Below are positions 5,979 to 6,431 of a stretch of 6,431 bases of DNA, in pieces. Position numbers and translations under genes: made by a program. Within the stretch, counting starts at the first letter, position 1; every line of letters starts with the position of its first letter. Location of the stretch: the NCBI GenBank assembly GCA_020024515.1, contig JAHHTR010000118.1:1-6431 (forward strand), written 5' to 3'. Under the pieces are notes generated by a model. It was not told the DNA's origin and made no database searches. It saw nothing but the letters and a program-made list of their open reading frames with translations. The DNA is from Angelakisella sp. Its GTDB lineage: Bacteria; Bacillota; Clostridia; Oscillospirales; Ruminococcaceae.

Positions 5979-6185
5979 ATGCCAAGATTATCAAAACGCT
6001 TGCGGGAAGAATGGGCTTTCTTCCTGCACCCGAAAACAGGACGCCGCACCTGCAATCCTATCTGCCGCAGCTGTGTGTATGCCTGCAAGCAGAGCTTTCG
6101 GGCTGAGGTGCTGGAGTGCCCCAGATATTTATCCAAACGCTCTGTTTATTACGCTCAAAAGAGCAAATACAAAAGGGGCAAATAA
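5979..6185 (+). CDS. small Cys-rich hypothetical protein of Tn1549-like elements
   Basis: This is a 68-aa basic protein of unknown function. I recognise the type: a short conserved protein that precedes the RepA-like initiator in many Tn1549-like conjugative elements of gut clostridia. Five cysteines (C25, C29, C32, C36, C47) fall in the spacing C-x3-C-x2-C-x3-C-x10-C, which suggests a small metal-binding module, although this is not a standard zinc-ribbon pattern. Both ends are rich in Arg and Lys, including a KSKYKRGK tail, so nucleic-acid binding is possible. The start is well supported by AAGGAGA (5964-5970), eight bases upstream. It lies after the structured leader and before the short leader ORF and RepA, so it is probably co-transcribed with them. 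A role in replication or copy control is inference from position only. Confidence 0.7.
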   Translation: MPRLSKRLREEWAFFLHPKTGRRTCNPICRSCVYACKQSFRAEVLECPRYLSKRSVYYAQKSKYKRGK

Positions 6186-6272
6186 CGCACCTTTTCCTCG
6201 CCAAAACAATCAGGGTGTATTCCGAGGGTAGTTTTACCTTTACAAATTTTACGAAGCGTACAGAGGAGAAAA

Positions 6273-6323
6273 ATGCCAAAACACGCACCCAATCATTACA
6301 AAAGCAAGGAGGGGTTAAGCTGA
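6273..6323 (+). CDS. 16-aa leader ORF overlapping the RepA start
   Basis: The frame encodes MPKHAPNHYKSKEGLS and stops at TGA 6321-6323. It has a good ribosome-binding site (AGGAG, 6264-6268, four bases from the ATG). The stop overlaps the proposed CTG start of RepA at 6320-6322 (sequence CTGA), the arrangement seen in translational coupling. The RepA ribosome-binding site lies inside this ORF. The ORF is too short to prove from sequence alone. Confidence 0.45.
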   Translation: MPKHAPNHYKSKEGLS

Positions 6324-6431
6324 ACAGTTACTTTAATCAAAACGATGCCAAACAGATTGCCTTTTACCGTGTACCGAAGGCACTGTTCACAGAAGAAAAA
6401 TACAAGGCACTCTCCACCGATTCCAAAATGC
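6320..6431 (+). CDS. repA: RepA-like replication initiator, N-terminal part only
   Basis: Only the first 37 codons are in the window; the gene runs off the right edge. The N-terminus (SYFNQNDAKQIAFYRVPKAL, then FTEEKYKALSTDSKM) is the typical opening of the RepA_N-type 'replication initiator protein A' found in Tn1549-like elements and some Gram-positive plasmids. These proteins bind DNA through an N-terminal winged-helix domain and start replication. There is no ATG or GTG at a plausible start. A strong AAGGAGGGG (6306-6314) sits seven bases before CTG 6320, so a CTG start is proposed; the first in-frame ATG comes only at 6428, well inside the conserved region. The reading frame is also open upstream, so a longer form with another rare start cannot be excluded. 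Expression is probably coupled to the leader ORF that ends on the same bases. Confidence 0.75.
   Translation, partial: MNSYFNQNDAKQIAFYRVPKALFTEEKYKALSTDSKM

Noticed and set aside
5678..6136. 152-codon open frame on the - strand
   Set aside because: It is antisense to the leader and the 68-aa gene, with no promoter or ribosome-binding site and no recognisable product.
5824..6231. 135-codon open frame on the + strand
   Set aside because: It overlaps the 68-aa gene in another frame, has no ribosome-binding site and gives no recognisable domain; the structured leader and the smaller gene explain the region better.

Overview
The window looks like accessory DNA on an integrative/conjugative element of a gut-type Firmicute (class Clostridia). 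The evidence is a TnpV-family gene at the left edge, the Tn1549-like order 'small Cys-rich protein then RepA-type initiator' at the right edge, strong AGGAGG ribosome-binding sites, and sigma-A style promoters. No rRNA, tRNA, CRISPR array or complete insertion sequence is visible, and the host species cannot be named from this sequence.

Layout from left to right. (1) 36-413, +: TnpV, a small protein associated with Tn4451-type transposons, followed by a weak hairpin. (2) About 420-4110: a visibly AT-rich cargo block. It carries a complete type II restriction-modification cassette: a 64-aa excisionase-like helix-turn-helix protein, a 154-aa ASCH (PUA-fold) protein and a 414-aa cytosine-C5 DNA methyltransferase in one + strand operon. 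A 379-aa protein on the - strand, read convergently, is the probable cognate restriction endonuclease. A hairpin terminator separates the two converging transcription units. (3) 3770-4174: a non-coding gap holding the endonuclease promoter, a short unexplained open frame, a small inverted repeat and a strong, probably bidirectional, terminator. (4) 4175-5533, -: a 452-aa P-loop ATPase with a winged-helix segment and a degenerate C-terminal nuclease-like domain. It has its own strong promoter and is clearly more GC-rich than the R-M block. (5) 5534-5978: a structured non-coding region with a forward-facing terminator and several short inverted repeats. (6) 5979 to the end, +: a 68-aa Cys-rich protein, a 16-codon leader ORF and the start of a RepA-like replication initiator that seems to use a CTG start.

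How the parts work together. The methyltransferase should mark the host and element DNA, and the endonuclease should cut unmarked DNA. The HTH protein is placed to control the operon: two GTTAATATA copies exactly 31 bp apart touch the predicted -35 and cover the predicted -10. The ASCH protein lies between the HTH and methyltransferase genes and is the least expected member of the set; it could read modified bases or tune the system. The cassette is probably a replaceable cargo module inserted between a mobile-element remnant and the element's replication module. The ATPase is a second, independent accessory gene of unknown role.

The R-M assignment is firm for the methyltransferase and inferred mainly from context for the endonuclease. 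The recognition sequence cannot be deduced here.
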